A stretch of DNA of 13,612 bases from DASPKO01 sp035628055 (GTDB taxonomy: Bacteria > Planctomycetota > Phycisphaerae > Phycisphaerales > UBA1924). The notes below the pieces were generated by a model, which saw nothing but the letters and a program-made list of their open reading frames with translations, had not been told where the DNA came from and made no database searches. This document shows positions 12,836 through 13,612 of the stretch, piece by piece; position 1 is the first letter of the stretch; each line of letters begins with the position of its first letter. The position numbers were made by a program, and so were the translations under genes. The stretch lies in contig DASPKO010000008.1 in the NCBI GenBank assembly GCA_035628055.1, forward strand, positions 1-13,612. The letters are read 5' to 3'.

Positions 12836-13612
12836 CTAGGGCGCGCCGCCGGCGTCCGGGCGCGCAGCGTCCGATTCTGGCCCGAGGCCCGCCTCGGCCC
12901 GCACCGCCGCCAGCTCCTTTTCCAAGAGCGCAACGCGGTCGAGGTTCGGCGCCGCCGCCGGGCCCGCGGGACCCGGCTGGGCGACGGGGCCGTCGCGGAC
13001 CTGCCGGAAGTAATCCAGGGCCCGCTCGAGCGTGCGGATCTCTTCCTCGATGGGCATGGCGGCGCGGACCTCGTCGGCCGCCTCGTTCATGAGCTGGAGC
13101 TGCACCTGCGGGATCTGGCCCTCGAACTTCCCCTGGGTCGCCATGAACTGGTTCAGCTCGTCCGGGTCCTCGGGCCAGGCGCGCGGCTCGCCCCCGGCAT
13201 AGACCGCCCGCCGGTAGACCCCCCGATCACCGCGGCGCGCCATGGCGGTGCTGGCCCCCTGGGCGGCCTCGAGCTCGCCACGGAGCCACTGCGCCGCGTC
13301 GACGCCCGGGTCCAGCGGCGCCGGACCGGGGCGCAGACCGAGCCGCGCCTGGCGGGCCTTCCAGGCGCGGGCCAGGTCGCGCGGGTTCAGGTCCGCCGCC
13401 CCCGGCCCCTGCCGCAGCAGCTCCCGGTAGCTCCCCAGCGTCACCTGGGCCCGGAAGCGCGGAGCGGCGCCCCGCCGGACCGTCAGCTCGATCCGCTCGC
13501 CCGGCTCGCAGGAGTTGATCAGGGCCTTGAAGCGCACCCAGCAGTTGGGGCCGCGCAGCTCGACGCCCTCGGCGGCGACGATCAGGTCCCCCGGCTCGAG
13601 CACGCGCGCCGA
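12836..13612 (-). CDS. PDZ-domain protein, C-terminal part (5' end outside window)
   Basis: The minus-strand frame is open to the right edge; 258 residues are visible. They begin in the second half of a PDZ domain: SARVLEPGDLIVAAEG, then VELRGPNCWVRFKALINS and a closing strand PGERIELTVRRG, the usual GDxIxxxxG ... PGxxxxLxVxR pattern. The next 210 residues match no family I recognise. They are Arg/Ala/Glu-rich, with a tryptophan segment (NPRDLARAWKARQARLGL), a helical stretch around QFMATQGKFEGQIPQVQLQL, an EEEIRTLERALDYFRQV helix and a short coiled-coil-like end (NLDRVALLEKELAAVRAE). No protease triad is visible in this part. A GTG at 13603 sits inside the PDZ fold and is not the start. The product could be a periplasmic scaffold or the tail of a PDZ protease. 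The PDZ call is fairly sure, the rest unknown. Confidence 0.7.
   Translation of the reverse strand, partial: SARVLEPGDLIVAAEGVELRGPNCWVRFKALINSCEPGERIELTVRRGAAPRFRAQVTLGSYRELLRQGPGAADLNPRDLARAWKARQARLGLRPGPAPLDPGVDAAQWLRGELEAAQGASTAMARRGDRGVYRRAVYAGGEPRAWPEDPDELNQFMATQGKFEGQIPQVQLQLMNEAADEVRAAMPIEEEIRTLERALDYFRQVRDGPVAQPGPAGPAAAPNLDRVALLEKELAAVRAEAGLGPESDAARPDAGGAP

Noticed and set aside
1..13612. CRISPR arrays, tRNA/rRNA genes, transposases, phage or attachment sites
   Set aside because: I found no regularly spaced repeats, cloverleaf, transposase motif or terminal inverted repeats. The genes are housekeeping and codon use looks uniform.

Overview
This is a very GC-rich chromosomal window with dense genes and frequent GTG starts. 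It carries thirteen genes on both strands, of which the first and last are cut by the window edges. Lipid A genes (lpxI, lpxA), outer-membrane-type lipoproteins and an envelope glycosyltransferase indicate a diderm bacterium. A UAP1-type (eukaryote-like) UDP-sugar pyrophosphorylase, lpxI and lpxA separated by unrelated genes, and an S4-less TlyA-like methyltransferase make Planctomycetota (Phycisphaerae-like) my best guess. That is inference from gene content, not a phylogenetic result. I see no tRNA, rRNA, insertion sequence, phage gene or CRISPR array. The window reads as core chromosome, not an island.

Layout from left to right. (1) 2-1094, plus strand: the C-terminal part of LpxI, then a TlyA/FtsJ-like methyltransferase whose 3' end overlaps obgE tail-to-tail. 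(2) 1057-2908, minus strand: lipB followed by obgE. (3) 2996-4971, plus strand: a PQQ-type sugar (sorbosone-like) dehydrogenase lipoprotein translationally coupled to a small cytochrome c lipoprotein, probably a periplasmic electron-transfer pair. (4) 5026-7817, plus strand: lpxA, a YycJ/WalJ-like metallo-beta-lactamase-fold protein coupled to it by a GTGA overlap, and a GT2 glycosyltransferase. (5) 7814-8698, minus strand: a membrane-anchored FkbM-type methyltransferase that shares a CTAG stop-codon palindrome with the glycosyltransferase. (6) 8937-9407, plus strand: rsfS, preceded by a 238-bp region with a strong hairpin. (7) 9447-10907, minus strand: the UAP1-type pyrophosphorylase. (8) 10977-12825, plus strand: rpe and accD. 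(9) 12836-13612, minus strand: the C-terminal part of a PDZ-domain protein.

Functionally, the UAP1-type enzyme could supply UDP-GlcNAc, which LpxA acylates at the start of lipid A synthesis. LpxI acts three steps later. The GT2 and FkbM proteins may decorate surface glycans. obgE, rsfS and the TlyA-like gene concern ribosomes; lipB, accD and rpe are housekeeping metabolism.

The most interesting signal outside the genes is a recurring TANNNT hexamer (TAGAGT, TACCGT, TAGGAT, TAGACT) ending 6-7 nt before the start codons of lipB, the sugar dehydrogenase, lpxA and rpe, none of which has a clear Shine-Dalgarno. This is what leaderless transcription would look like. I found no convincing undescribed multi-gene system. 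The best leads are the leaderless-promoter pattern, the MBL protein with an altered metal motif coupled to lpxA, and the UAP1-type enzyme in a lipid A context.
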